From NCBI RefSeq assembly GCF_018069565.1, contig NZ_JAGPNL010000005.1, positions 186,001 to 250,000 on the forward strand: 64,000 nt of DNA, given 5' to 3'. This document shows positions 33,375-41,543 of the stretch, one piece after another; within the stretch, counting starts at the first letter, position 1; every line of letters starts with the position of its first letter. This DNA comes from Streptomyces tagetis. Lineage in GTDB: Bacteria > Actinomycetota > Actinomycetes > Streptomycetales > Streptomycetaceae. The notes under the pieces are model-generated. The model was given only the letters and a program-made list of their open reading frames with translations. It was not told the origin of the DNA and did no database searches. The position numbers were made by a program, and so were the translations under genes.

Positions 33375-33923
33375 CTACGGAAGGGAGCCGCTCCGGCGGC
33401 GCCGGGCACGCAGGGCCGCGTCCAGGAAGAGCAGCGGTGCGCCCGCGAGTACGAGGGGGAGCCAGGCCATGAGGTAGACGAGGTCGTTGCCGTAGTAGTA
33501 GGGGTCGGAGGCCCAGCTCACGGTCAGCCAGAGGCTGAGCGAGATCAGGGCGCCGCCGAGCGCCGCCAGGCGGGCCAGCAGGCCGAGGAGGGTGCCGATG
33601 CCGACGGCCACCTCGCCGAGGGCGATGGCGTAGCCGAAGCCGGGCGGGTTGCGCAGGGCCAGGTCGACCAGGGCGGGCAGGGCGGAGGAGTCGCGTACGG
33701 CCCGCATCATGTCGCCGACGGAGCCCGCGCCCGCGTCCTTCGGGAAGGCGCTGTCGGTGAGCTTGTCGAGGCCCGCGTAGAGGAAGGTGACGCCGAGGAA
33801 GATCCGTAGCGGGAGGAGGGCGTACCGGGAGGCGAGAGCCCGTGGTCCCGCCCCGCCGGGGGGCGAGAGGTCCGTGTCCGTGCCCCTGCCTGTGCCCCTG
33901 TCCGTACGCGTGCCGTGAGCCAT
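33375..33923 (-). CDS. DoxX-family membrane protein
   Basis: 182 residues with four TM helices. The first is LPLRIFLGVTFLYAGLDKL, the DoxX signature helix; ALGEVAVGIGTLLGLLARLAA marks the second. Mycobacterial DoxX proteins act with superoxide dismutase and a thiol oxidoreductase at the membrane, but the role here is open. ATG 33923 has GGAGG eight bases upstream; the open frame continues 26 codons without a comparable site. Convergent with the small membrane gene. Confidence 0.85.
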   Translation of the reverse strand: MAHGTRTDRGTGRGTDTDLSPPGGAGPRALASRYALLPLRIFLGVTFLYAGLDKLTDSAFPKDAGAGSVGDMMRAVRDSSALPALVDLALRNPPGFGYAIALGEVAVGIGTLLGLLARLAALGGALISLSLWLTVSWASDPYYYGNDLVYLMAWLPLVLAGAPLLFLDAALRARRRRSGSLP

Positions 33924-34130
33924 CACTGCCGCCGCCTCCCGCCGCGCGTGCCGAGACCTCAGGAGACCATACGAACGGCGGGAGGGGGAGTGCTCAAGCA
34001 CACCGCGCCGGATTTTCCCGGAACGGCGGGGCCGGGCCGACGGAGGGGCGGCGGGGGCCTGCCGGGCCGAGGTGTCGGTGGGACCACGCGGCGGCGGGGC
34101 GGCAAGGCCGCGGAGTGGTCCGGCGCCGGG

Positions 34131-35423
34131 TCAGTCCGTTACGTCGATGGCGTATCTGTTCGTCTCCACGCCCGCGCTGGTGACGACCTGGACCTCCACG
34201 CGGCCCGGTTCCACGTCCGCGGGGACCGGTACGGTCAGCCGGTCGTCCGCCGGGTTGCTGAAGCCGCCGGTGACCGGCACCAGCGGGACGTGGACGTGGA
34301 CCGTGCCGATGCGGACCACCATGCGGGCCAGCCGGTCGGCGCGCTGGGCGCCCGGCGGTACGAAGCCCGCGCCCCGGATCTCGATGTCGTCGCCGGTGCG
34401 GATCGGCGCGTCCAGATCGCCCGCCTCCCGGGCCCGGACCACGGAGAGGATGACCGGACGGCCGCCCTCCGCGTACTTGCCGGCCAGGTAGGTCGCCGCC
34501 GACACCAGCACCACCACGGCCAGCCCCCAGGGCAGGTCGGGCAGTTGCTCGGGGCGCCGGGCCAGCCGGACCGCCGCGAAGACCAGGGCGACCGCGCTGA
34601 TCACGACGTACTGGATGTCGGCGAAGGTGCCGCGGCCCGCGTCGTCGGTGAGCAGGTCGGCGGCGCGCGGCCGGTCGGCCCGCACCTTCTGGAGCCGCTG
34701 CCCGAGGACGCGCGTGCCCACCACCCGGCGCACCAGGACGGCGATCCCGCAGACCACGGCGAGCACCGTCACCGCCCCGGCGCCGCGGGTCAGTTCGAGC
34801 CCGGCGATCAGCGCGTCGCGCTCGGCGTGCCCGGAGGCGGCGATCAGTTGCCCGGCGAGGACCAGCACGGCGTACGCGACGAACAGCACCCAGGCCGCAG
34901 CGACCGCGCGGGAGGTGGAGAGCCGGTTGTCCTCGCCGAGGACCGGGGCCAGCGCCCCGCCCCGCGCCCGGTGGAACCAGGAGGCGGCCGTCAGCGCCAG
35001 GGCCACCACCGCGGCGGCGGCGAGCCCTGCGGTGCGGGCCGCCGTCCAGCCGGCGCCGATCGCGGTGAGCGCCTGCACCAGCAGCGTCAGCACCACCCCG
35101 GCCCACACGGCGAAGGCCGTGCGGCGCCACAGGCCGCCGAGCCACGCCTCGCCCTCGGCCCGGCCGCGTTCGGCGACGAGTTCGGCGGCCTGGGCGAGTT
35201 CCTCGGAGATCCACTGCCGGGACGCCGGGGCCGAGTGGGCCACCGCGGCGGGCAGCCCCTGTCCGGCCGCGAACTCGTCCCGCCGCAGCAGGAACGCGGC
35301 GACCGCCCGGCGGTGCCCTTCTCGGGCGCCGTGCGGACAGTCACCGCAGGTGCAGCCACCCCCGTGGGCCGCCTCGTACCCGCTGCCGGGGCTGCCCCCG
35401 CCCCTCGCCTCCTGTACCGCCAC
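34131..35423 (-). CDS. Multi-pass membrane protein with C-terminal beta domain
   Basis: About 430 residues from GTG 35423. A Cys/His cluster near the N-terminus (GGGCTCGDCPHGAREGH) could hold a metal. A cytoplasmic helical stretch, six or so TM helices (~100-310) and a C-terminal ~110-residue beta-rich domain follow (DIEIRGAGFVPPGAQ ... PADVEPGRVEVQVVTSAG), which looks like an IPT/TIG-type fold. I do not recognise a characterised family. The start is uncertain: no strong ribosome site is visible and GTGs further upstream are possible. Confidence 0.7.
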   Translation of the reverse strand: MAVQEARGGGSPGSGYEAAHGGGCTCGDCPHGAREGHRRAVAAFLLRRDEFAAGQGLPAAVAHSAPASRQWISEELAQAAELVAERGRAEGEAWLGGLWRRTAFAVWAGVVLTLLVQALTAIGAGWTAARTAGLAAAAVVALALTAASWFHRARGGALAPVLGEDNRLSTSRAVAAAWVLFVAYAVLVLAGQLIAASGHAERDALIAGLELTRGAGAVTVLAVVCGIAVLVRRVVGTRVLGQRLQKVRADRPRAADLLTDDAGRGTFADIQYVVISAVALVFAAVRLARRPEQLPDLPWGLAVVVLVSAATYLAGKYAEGGRPVILSVVRAREAGDLDAPIRTGDDIEIRGAGFVPPGAQRADRLARMVVRIGTVHVHVPLVPVTGGFSNPADDRLTVPVPADVEPGRVEVQVVTSAGVETNRYAIDVTD

Positions 35424-35646
35424 GCCCGACGCCCGCCTTTCCGCACTCCCGCGCCGCACTCCCGCGCCCAACCCGGCGACAACACCGCGACAACACCCGC
35501 AAATCCCTTGTGATGACAGCGAATTGTGCCGTACACCACCGGTCCCGCGCCCGTCGCCCCCGGCGCACGCCGTCCCGAACGGGTGATGTGGCCATCGCCG
35601 TGTTGACACGGGGGCGCGTGGTCCGGAAAAAACCCGGCCGCCGGAT

Positions 35647-36483
35647 TCAGCCGAACAGGTCCGGTTCACCCCGGCTGACCTGCTCCCACAACGGCTGGTA
35701 ATTGATCCACGCGACCAGGTCGCCGCCGAGCTGCTCCCGGGTGGCGACCGCCTGCCGGTGGTCGATCGGCACCGGCCGCCCCGCCGCCTTCGCCGCGAGC
35801 TGCACCTGGCAGGAGCGTTCCATGGAGAGGAACCACCAGGCCGCCGCGTCCACCGAGCCGCCCACCGTGAGCAGCCCGTGGTTGCGCAGCACGAGCGCCT
35901 TGCCGGAGCCGAGCGCCTCGGCGATCCGCCGCCCCTCCGCGGCGTCGACGGCGACCCCGAAGTAGCTGTCGTACAGGGCGTGGTCCTCGTAGAAGGCGCA
36001 GCTCTCCTGCGTGATGGGGTCCAGCAGGTCGGCGAGGGCGGCCAGCGCGCGCCCGTGCACGGAGTGGCAGTGGGCCACCGCGACGACGTCCGGCCGGGCG
36101 GCGTGCACCTGGGAGTGGACGGTGAAGGCGGCCTGGTTCACGTGGTGGGCGCCCTCCACCACCTGGCCGTCGGCGTTGGCCAGCACCAGGTCGCTCACCT
36201 TGATGTGCGCGAAGGGCATGCCGAAGGGGTTGACCCAGAAGCAGTCGCTGAACTCCGGGTCGCGGGCGGTGATGTGGCCGGAGACCCCATCCTCGAACCC
36301 GTGGCGGCCGAAGAGCCGCAACGCCCCGGCGAGCCGTTCCTTGCGGTGCCGGCGTTCGTCCTCGACCGCATCGTGCATGGGCGGCATGGCGAACCGCAGC
36401 CGGTCGGTGGGCACCGGCGCCGGGGCGGCCGGGGGCGCCTCGCGCGTGCCGCGCGCTGGTTCTGTGGCACGGGATTGCTCCAT
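35647..36483 (-). CDS. Class II aldolase/adducin-family protein
   Basis: 278 residues. The metal-binding His motifs of the fold are present: VAVAHCHSVHGRALAAL and VLRNHGLLTVGGS, plus the N-terminal GRHGFEDGVSGHITARDP. Bacterial members are sugar-phosphate aldolases or epimerases (FucA/AraD) or decarboxylase-like enzymes; this one belongs to the longer group without a known substrate. ATG 36483 is chosen by length; only a weak ribosome site is visible. Divergent from the PNPOx-like gene. Confidence 0.85.
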   Translation of the reverse strand: MEQSRATEPARGTREAPPAAPAPVPTDRLRFAMPPMHDAVEDERRHRKERLAGALRLFGRHGFEDGVSGHITARDPEFSDCFWVNPFGMPFAHIKVSDLVLANADGQVVEGAHHVNQAAFTVHSQVHAARPDVVAVAHCHSVHGRALAALADLLDPITQESCAFYEDHALYDSYFGVAVDAAEGRRIAEALGSGKALVLRNHGLLTVGGSVDAAAWWFLSMERSCQVQLAAKAAGRPVPIDHRQAVATREQLGGDLVAWINYQPLWEQVSRGEPDLFG

Positions 36484-36605
36484 GGGCGGAAGTTACCGTC
36501 CGTGAGGCCGAGAGGACAGTTCTCTCCGGTAAAGACGGGCGACTTCCGGCAGACCCGATCGATACCGGACAGAGGATGTCGAGTTTCGGGCGCAGACTCG
36601 GAACC

Positions 36606-37100
36606 ATGACACCGAGCACCGCGCCCTGGGCCCGCTTCACCGCCGACGAACCCGAACTGGCCGCCACCGTCGAGGCACGGTTCGCCGCCCATCCCCACCA
36701 CACGCTGGCGACCCTGCGCCGGGACGGTTCGCCGCGCACGTCGGGGCTGGAGGTGCGCTTCCTCGGCGGGGAGCTGTGGCTCGGGATGATGCCCGGCTCG
36801 CTCAAGGCGCTCGACCTGCGCCGCGACCCGCGCTTCGCGCTCCAGGCCAACCCCGGGGAGGGCACCGGCATGGGCGGCGGGGACGTCCGGATCGCGGGGC
36901 GGGCGGTCGAGGTGGAGGGCACCGGGCCCGAGGAGGAGGCGCAGCGGGCCGCGTACGTCGAAGAGGTGGAACCGCCGCAGCCGTTCCACCTCTTCCGGGC
37001 CGATCTGTCGGAGGTCGTCCGGACCGCCGTCGAGGGCGACCTCCTGGTCGTCCGCGTCTGGCGGCCGGGCGAACCCCTGCGCACCCTCAGGCGCGCGTAG
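36606..37100 (+). CDS. Pyridoxamine 5'-phosphate oxidase-family (split-barrel flavin-binding) protein
   Basis: 164 residues: a single split beta-barrel (HTLATLRRDGSPRTSGLEVRF; LWLGMMPGSLKALDLRRDPR). Such proteins bind FMN, F420 or heme, and many actinobacterial ones use F420. It lacks the C-terminal substrate loop of true PdxH, so it is probably not the PLP-synthesis enzyme. ATG 36606 is used; an in-frame ATG 10 codons earlier (36576) cannot be excluded. Convergent with guaA, 49 bp apart. Confidence 0.8.
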   Translation: MTPSTAPWARFTADEPELAATVEARFAAHPHHTLATLRRDGSPRTSGLEVRFLGGELWLGMMPGSLKALDLRRDPRFALQANPGEGTGMGGGDVRIAGRAVEVEGTGPEEEAQRAAYVEEVEPPQPFHLFRADLSEVVRTAVEGDLLVVRVWRPGEPLRTLRRA

Positions 37101-37148
37101 GGCGGGCTCCTGGGCGCGCGGTCCACGGGACGGCGTGCCCGGGGCCCG

Positions 37149-38729
37149 CTACTCCCACTCGATGGTCCCCGGCGGCTTCGACGTGATGTCGAGGACGACC
37201 CGGTTGACCTCCGCGACCTCGTTGGTGATCCGGGTGGAGATCCGGGAGAGCACGTCGTACGGCAGCCGGGACCAGTCGGCCGTCATGGCGTCCTCGCTGG
37301 AGACCGGGCGCAGCACGATCGGGTGACCGTAGGTACGGCCGTCGCCCTGGACGCCGACCGAGCGGACGTCGGCGAGCAGCACCACGGGGCACTGCCAGAT
37401 CTCGCGGTCGAGACCGGCCGCGGTCAGCTCCTCGCGGGCGATGGCGTCGGCCTCGCGCAGCAGGTCCAGCCGGTCCTTGGTCACCTCGCCGACGATGCGG
37501 ATGCCGAGGCCGGGGCCGGGGAACGGCTGGCGCTGGACGATCTCGTCCGGCAGGCCAAGCTCCTGGCCGACCATCCGGACCTCGTCCTTGAAGAGCTGGC
37601 GCAGCGGCTCGACGAGCTGGAACTCCAGGTCCTCGGGGAGGCCGCCCACATTGTGGTGGGACTTGATGTTGGCGGTGCCGGTGCCGCCGCCGGACTCGAC
37701 GACGTCCGGGTAGAGGGTGCCCTGGACCAGGAACTCCACGGCGGGGCCCTCGTCGGCGATGATCTCGGCCTGGGCCTGCTCGAAGACCCGGATGAACTCG
37801 CGGCCGATGATCTTCCGCTTCTCCTCGGGGTCCGAGACCCCCTGGAGCGCCTTCAGGAACCGCTCGCTCGCGTCGACGACCTTGAGCTGGACGCCGGTCG
37901 CGGCGACGAAGTCCTTCTCGACCTGCTCGGTCTCGCCCTTGCGCATCAGGCCGTGGTCGACGTAGACGCAGGTGAGCTGGTGGCCGATGGCCCGCTGGAC
38001 GAGGGCGGCGGCGACGGCGGAGTCCACGCCGCCGGAGAGGCCGCAGATGGCGCGCTTGTCGCCGACCCGCTCGCGGATCGCGGCGACCTGCTCCTCGATC
38101 ACGCTGCCGGTGGTCCAGGACGGGGTGAGTCCGGCGCCGCGGTACAGGAAGTGCTCCAGCACCTGCTGGCCGTGGGTGGAGTGCATCACCTCGGGGTGGT
38201 ACTGGACGCCGTAGAGCCGCTTCTCGTCGTTCTCGAAGGCGGCGACCGGGACGACCTCGGTGGAGCCGGTGACGGTGAAGCCCTCGGGGGCGGCGGAGCA
38301 GGCGTCGCCGTGGGACATCCACACGGACTGCTCGGCCGGGGTGCCCTCGAAGAGGGTGGAGGACGGCCGGGAGACGGTCATGCGGGTGCCGCCGTACTCG
38401 CGGGCGCCGGAGTTGTCGACGGTGCCGCCGAGGGCCTGCGCCATGAGCTGGAAGCCGTAGCACATGCCGAACACCGGTACGCCTGCCTCGAACAGGGCGC
38501 GGTCGACGGTGGGGGCGCCCGGCTCGTACACCGAGGAGGGGCCGCCGGAGAGGATGATGGCCGCGGGCTTGCGGGCGAGCATCTCCGCGACCGGCGTGCT
38601 GCTCGGCACGATCTCGCTGTAGACCCGCGCCTCGCGGACGCGACGGGCGATGAGCTGGGCGTACTGCGCGCCGAAGTCGACGACCAGGACGGTGTCGGGG
38701 GCGGCGGCAGCGGAAGTCGCTGATGACAC
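37149..38729 (-). CDS. guaA: GMP synthase (glutamine-hydrolysing)
   Basis: 526 residues. It converts XMP to GMP with ATP and glutamine. N-terminal class I glutaminase: Cys90 in VFGMCYGFQ, and the YHPEV His/Glu pair. Middle ATP-pyrophosphatase: GLSGGVDSAV. C-terminal dimerisation domain ends KPPGTIEWE, the usual terminus. GTG start at 38729 has GGAAGG seven bases upstream and gives the family length; the upstream open frame is GC-driven shadow. Monocistronic as far as I can see. Confidence 0.97.
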   Translation of the reverse strand: MSSATSAAAAPDTVLVVDFGAQYAQLIARRVREARVYSEIVPSSTPVAEMLARKPAAIILSGGPSSVYEPGAPTVDRALFEAGVPVFGMCYGFQLMAQALGGTVDNSGAREYGGTRMTVSRPSSTLFEGTPAEQSVWMSHGDACSAAPEGFTVTGSTEVVPVAAFENDEKRLYGVQYHPEVMHSTHGQQVLEHFLYRGAGLTPSWTTGSVIEEQVAAIRERVGDKRAICGLSGGVDSAVAAALVQRAIGHQLTCVYVDHGLMRKGETEQVEKDFVAATGVQLKVVDASERFLKALQGVSDPEEKRKIIGREFIRVFEQAQAEIIADEGPAVEFLVQGTLYPDVVESGGGTGTANIKSHHNVGGLPEDLEFQLVEPLRQLFKDEVRMVGQELGLPDEIVQRQPFPGPGLGIRIVGEVTKDRLDLLREADAIAREELTAAGLDREIWQCPVVLLADVRSVGVQGDGRTYGHPIVLRPVSSEDAMTADWSRLPYDVLSRISTRITNEVAEVNRVVLDITSKPPGTIEWE

Positions 38730-38998
38730 GGGGTGCCTTCCGGCGTTCGGGCGGGGGTCTGGTGCCCCCGAGTCTACCGAGGCTCCGGGGCGGCCCCGCC
38801 CCGGCGGCCCGCCCACCCGCTCCCCTGCGCTTCCCGCGCCGGCGCGCGCCACCCCGGTCCGGCCCGCGCCACCCCGGTCCGGCCCGCGCCGCCCCAGTCC
38901 GGCGCCCGCGCCACCCCGCGCCGCCTCCCGCCGTCCCAGCACCGCCCCCGGACCGCCCCCGCGCCTCCCCCGCACCGTGTCTCACGATGCGAACCGGC
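38730..38998. other. Intergenic stretch upstream of guaA with 20-bp tandem repeat
   Basis: GC-rich, Arg/Pro-biased in all frames and without a credible gene. It contains three near-identical 20-bp units at 38845-38904. It should hold the guaA promoter on the minus strand, but I cannot point to it. Confidence 0.5.
38845..38904. repeat. 20-bp tandem repeat, 3 units
   Basis: CGCGCCACCCCGGTCCGGCC twice and CGCGCCGCCCCAGTCCGGCG once, adjacent. Confidence 0.85.
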
Positions 38999-39027
38999 TT
39001 GGACACGGTGCGTCCGCCCGGCATACT
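38999..39027 (+). promoter_or_regulatory. Promoter of the chorismate mutase leader transcript
   Basis: TTGGAC (38999-39004), 17-bp spacer, CATACT (39022-39027). Transcription would begin around 39034-39035, at the ATG of the leader peptide, giving a leaderless leader mRNA as reported for Streptomyces trp leader peptides. Confidence 0.6.
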
Positions 39028-39034
39028 GGGGCCC

Positions 39035-39106
39035 ATGCTCACGCACCCGACGTTCCTCTTTACCTATGGCAACCGGCCCACCGGCTGCCATGGTCGTGCT
39101 GCTTGA
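39035..39106 (+). CDS. Aromatic leader peptide of the chorismate mutase gene
   Basis: 23-codon ORF encoding MLTHPTFLFTYGNRPTGCHG then RAA. The cluster F7-L8-F9-T10-Y11 provides Phe and Tyr sensor codons. Hairpin 39066-39091 begins at the Tyr codon itself, so a ribosome stalled there would block it. A GC hairpin (39131-39156) precedes the chorismate mutase gene. The layout is that of a classical attenuator leader responding to charged tRNA-Phe or tRNA-Tyr. The peptide itself likely has no function after synthesis. Confidence 0.65.
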   Translation: MLTHPTFLFTYGNRPTGCHGRAA

Positions 39107-39156
39107 GCCACTGACAAGCGACTTCCCAGGCGCCCCGGGCCACACGGTCCGGGGCG
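39066..39156 (+). promoter_or_regulatory. Transcription attenuator hairpins of the chorismate mutase gene
   Basis: Three hairpins in order. ATGGCAACCGG/CCGGCTGCCAT (39066-39091) overlaps the sensor codons. GCTTG/CAAGC (39101-39119) spans the leader stop. CGCCCCGG/CCGGGGCG (39131-39156) is a likely terminator. GGCCC in loop 1 (39075-39079) can pair with GGGCC of the terminator (39137-39141), a candidate but weak antiterminator. Confidence 0.6.
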
Positions 39157-39220
39157 TCTGCCGTGTCCGGGCCGGGTGGGACCCGGGGCCACCGCACCGG
39201 CCCCCGAAGGAGCCCCCGCC

Positions 39221-39586
39221 ATGACCGCCACCGCCACCACCCCCGCCGCGGCCCCCACCGCCCCCGCCACCACCACCGCCCAGGCGCCCGCCGCCCGGCC
39301 GGGGACACCGGGCACCGATCGCACCGGCGCCCACGGTCCCGAGGCCGCCGACGTGATCGCCGGTGCCCGGGACCGCATCGACGCGCTCGACGACCGGATC
39401 ATCGGCCTGATCCAGGAGCGGATGGCCGTCTCCGCGGTCGTCCAGGACGCCCGGATCACCTCCGGCGGCCGGCGCGTGAACCTCTCCCGCGAGATGGAGA
39501 TCCTCGGCCGCTACCGGGACGCCCTGGGCCGTCCGGGCACGGCGCTGGCGATGACCATGCTGGAGCTGTGCCGGGGTCGCATCTGA
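39221..39586 (+). CDS. Chorismate mutase, AroQ type
   Basis: 121 residues: an Ala/Thr/Pro-rich N-terminal tail of ~45 residues, then an all-helical AroQ domain. The first helix ARDRIDALDDRIIGLIQERMAVS contains the catalytic Arg and the invariant LD-x-I/L pattern; NLSREMEILGRY follows. It converts chorismate to prephenate, the branch point to Phe and Tyr, so control by an aromatic leader peptide makes sense. GAAGGAG lies nine bases before the ATG at 39221. No prephenate dehydratase or dehydrogenase is adjacent. Confidence 0.9.
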   Translation: MTATATTPAAAPTAPATTTAQAPAARPGTPGTDRTGAHGPEAADVIAGARDRIDALDDRIIGLIQERMAVSAVVQDARITSGGRRVNLSREMEILGRYRDALGRPGTALAMTMLELCRGRI

Positions 39587-39795
39587 GTTCGGGCCCGCTC
39601 TCACCCGTACGGCGCGTGACCGGTACGCCGATCGCCTCGTTGGTCCCGATGTCCGTGCCAGCCAGGGGCGGGCCCGAGAGAACCACGCGTGGCTCACCGG
39701 GGCGATGAGACGTACGGATCGTGCCGTACGTCGTGGGACCTCGCCCCGGGAAGTGACCGGACGGCAGGGGACAGCAGCCCGGTCACCCAAGTAAC

Positions 39796-39825
39796 GGCCG
39801 GTCCCGGGGACGCCCGGGACCGGCC
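39796..39825. terminator. Strong palindromic hairpin downstream of the chorismate mutase gene
   Basis: Perfect 13-bp stem GGCCGGTCCCGGG / CCCGGGACCGGCC with a GACG tetraloop. It lies 210 bp after the chorismate mutase stop and 500 bp before the next gene. Confidence 0.65.
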
Positions 39826-40289
39826 GGACGGACTTCGACACACACCGGGCCGTACGGCCGCGGTGGCCCCGCCCCCGGCACGATGCGGCGCGCGGGCCGC
39901 CGTCCTCCCGCGTACCGCGCGGCCCGGACCCGTACCACCCCCCACCCCGAGCGGTGCGACCCCCCGGCGCCGCTCCCGGGCCCGCCGCCGCGACGGCGCC
40001 GGCGCCCGTACGGAAGGGCCTCGCGGCGCACGCCCCGCGGGGCCCTTCCCCGTGCCCGCCGGGCGCCGCCGCCCGCCCGCGCCCGCCGTCGCCGCACCCG
40101 CGGACATGTGACGCAGGACACATAAATTCCGTGTGAGGTCGGGGACAACCATTCGCACCCGTCGGTGATCAAACATGCGACTGGACCGAACGGATCGAAC
40201 AGTTCCCGACGGTTCAACGGAACGAACTCGATCGGATCGAACCACGGGCCGTACCCGCGCCCCACCGCGGAGGCTTCCCCTTGACTCAC

Positions 40290-40310
40290 GCGTGCCGTCC
40301 CGCGGCACGC
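40290..40310 (+). promoter_or_regulatory. Hairpin in the leader of the sortase-substrate gene
   Basis: GCGTGCCG-TCCCG-CGGCACGC, perfect 8-bp stem, ending 19 bp before the start codon. It could modulate mRNA stability or translation. Confidence 0.45.
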
Positions 40311-40329
40311 CGGACTACCTGAGGTCTTC

Positions 40330-41373
40330 ATGAAGCTTCGTCGTGCCATGGCAACCGCGGCTGCCGCGGCGGTCATCGCCCCTGCGGCGCTGCTCGCCGC
40401 CCCCGCCGCGTACGCCACCGGCGACACGACGCCCGCCCCGGCCGCCACCTCCGACACCTCCGACAGCACCGACCGTTCGGAGCAGGAGCAGACCGAGAAC
40501 ACGGAGACGGAGACCCCGACTCCGGGCGCCACCACGGACACCACCGAGTCCACGCCCGAGGACACCACGGGCCCCACCCCCGGGGAGAAGGAGGACGAAG
40601 AGGGCACCGACGAGGAGACTCCCGCCCCGGGCGCCTCCGAGACGACCCCCTCCACCCCGGCACCGAGCACCTCCGCGCCCGAGGAGGAGGAGCCCGAGGA
40701 GCCCGGGACGGGCATCTGCGAGGACAGCAAGGTCGACATGGGCATCAGCGGCCTGCCCGGCAAGATCGTGGCCGGCAGCGGCTGGCACAAGTTCTCGCTG
40801 AACGTGGCCAACAACTCGGACTCCACCCTGGAGGAACTGGTCTACCTGGCGGGCGCCTCCAGCGACGCCGACGGCGAGGACCTCTTCCGCAGCAAGCAGG
40901 TCCGCCTCCAGGCATGGAACCCGGACGACAACGTCTGGGAGGACCTGAGCGAGGACGGCTACGCCGTCGGCTTCGTCGGCCAGACCCCGACCCTGGAGCC
41001 CGGCTACGAGGTGAGCATCCCGATGCGCGTCGACGTGCGTCCGGGCGCTCCGGTCGGCGCCGGCTTCACCCTCGGCGCGACCATCTACGGCGACGCCGAG
41101 GGCGACTGCCTCGGCTTCGGCGACATCTCCTACAAGTTCCGCATCGTCGCCCCGGGCACCGACACCTCCGGCTCCAAGCCGCAGCTCGGTGGCAAGGCCC
41201 CGATCTCGCAGAAGAAGCCGGCGGCCACCACCCCCGTGGTGACCGGCACCCTCGCCGAGACCGGCTCCAGCTCCGCACTGCCCACGATCGCGCTGGCCGG
41301 CGGCCTCGCGGTCGCCGTCGGCGGCGGCGCGATGTTCGTGGTCCGGCGCCGCAAGGCGGGCGTCGCGGCGTAA
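40330..41373 (+). CDS. Sortase-anchored surface protein (LAETG)
   Basis: 347 residues. A Sec signal peptide (MKLRRAMATAAAAAVIAPAA, cleavage near AYA-T) is followed by an acidic Thr/Pro/Glu-rich stalk (~30-125) and a ~150-residue globular domain with two cysteines (CEDSK; DCLGFG). The C-terminal wall-sorting signal is LAETG, then the hydrophobic segment ALPTIALAGGLAVAVGG and VVRRRK. LAxTG motifs are substrates of class E sortases in Streptomyces, so it should end up on peptidoglycan. No sortase gene is adjacent. Function of the globular domain unknown. Confidence 0.9.
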   Translation: MKLRRAMATAAAAAVIAPAALLAAPAAYATGDTTPAPAATSDTSDSTDRSEQEQTENTETETPTPGATTDTTESTPEDTTGPTPGEKEDEEGTDEETPAPGASETTPSTPAPSTSAPEEEEPEEPGTGICEDSKVDMGISGLPGKIVAGSGWHKFSLNVANNSDSTLEELVYLAGASSDADGEDLFRSKQVRLQAWNPDDNVWEDLSEDGYAVGFVGQTPTLEPGYEVSIPMRVDVRPGAPVGAGFTLGATIYGDAEGDCLGFGDISYKFRIVAPGTDTSGSKPQLGGKAPISQKKPAATTPVVTGTLAETGSSSALPTIALAGGLAVAVGGGAMFVVRRRKAGVAA

Positions 41374-41386
41374 CGCCCGACGGCCG

Positions 41387-41422
41387 GACGGCATGCCGGG
41401 CCCACGGCCCGGCGTGCCCGTC
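41387..41422. terminator. Terminator hairpin downstream of the LAETG gene
   Basis: GGCATGCCGGGCC / GGCCCGGCGTGCC, 13 bp with one G-U pair and a 3-nt loop, extended by a further 3 bp across a one-base bulge. It lies 14 bp after the stop. Confidence 0.8.
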
Positions 41423-41441
41423 GGCGGACCCGGCACGACCC

Positions 41442-41477
41442 GGAGGACCTGCGCTCGGAGGGGGGCGCAGGTCCTCC
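41442..41477. terminator. Second terminator between LAETG and GMC oxidoreductase genes
   Basis: Perfect 13-bp stem GGAGGACCTGCGC / GCGCAGGTCCTCC with a 10-nt loop; likely bidirectional between the convergent genes. Confidence 0.8.
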
Positions 41478-41543
41478 CCCGTTTCCGGCCCCGCCCGCGC
41501 CGGACCCACCCACGCGGACATCCCCGCGCAGGCACCCCCGGTG

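Larger units (their letters stand above)
39587..40329. other. 743-bp intergenic region, longest gene-free stretch in the window
   Basis: No convincing ORF. It contains an isolated 13-bp-stem hairpin at 39796-39825, an AT-richer segment at 40110-40250 with two copies of CGGATCGAAC 42 bp apart (40191, 40233), and a hairpin (40290-40310) just before the sortase-substrate gene. A small RNA ending at 39825 is conceivable but unsupported. Confidence 0.5.

Noticed and set aside
39109..39117. A minus-strand TTGTCAGTG in the chorismate mutase leader, identical to the damage-promoter -35 element.
   Set aside because: The hexamer after 8 bp is AGCACG, not TAnnnT, and no minus-strand gene begins nearby; it overlaps the attenuator hairpins and is probably chance.
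39694..40308. A 204-codon minus-strand ORF in the 743-bp intergenic region.
   Set aside because: Low-complexity Arg/Gly/Pro product, no ribosome site, and it runs through promoter-like and hairpin sequences.
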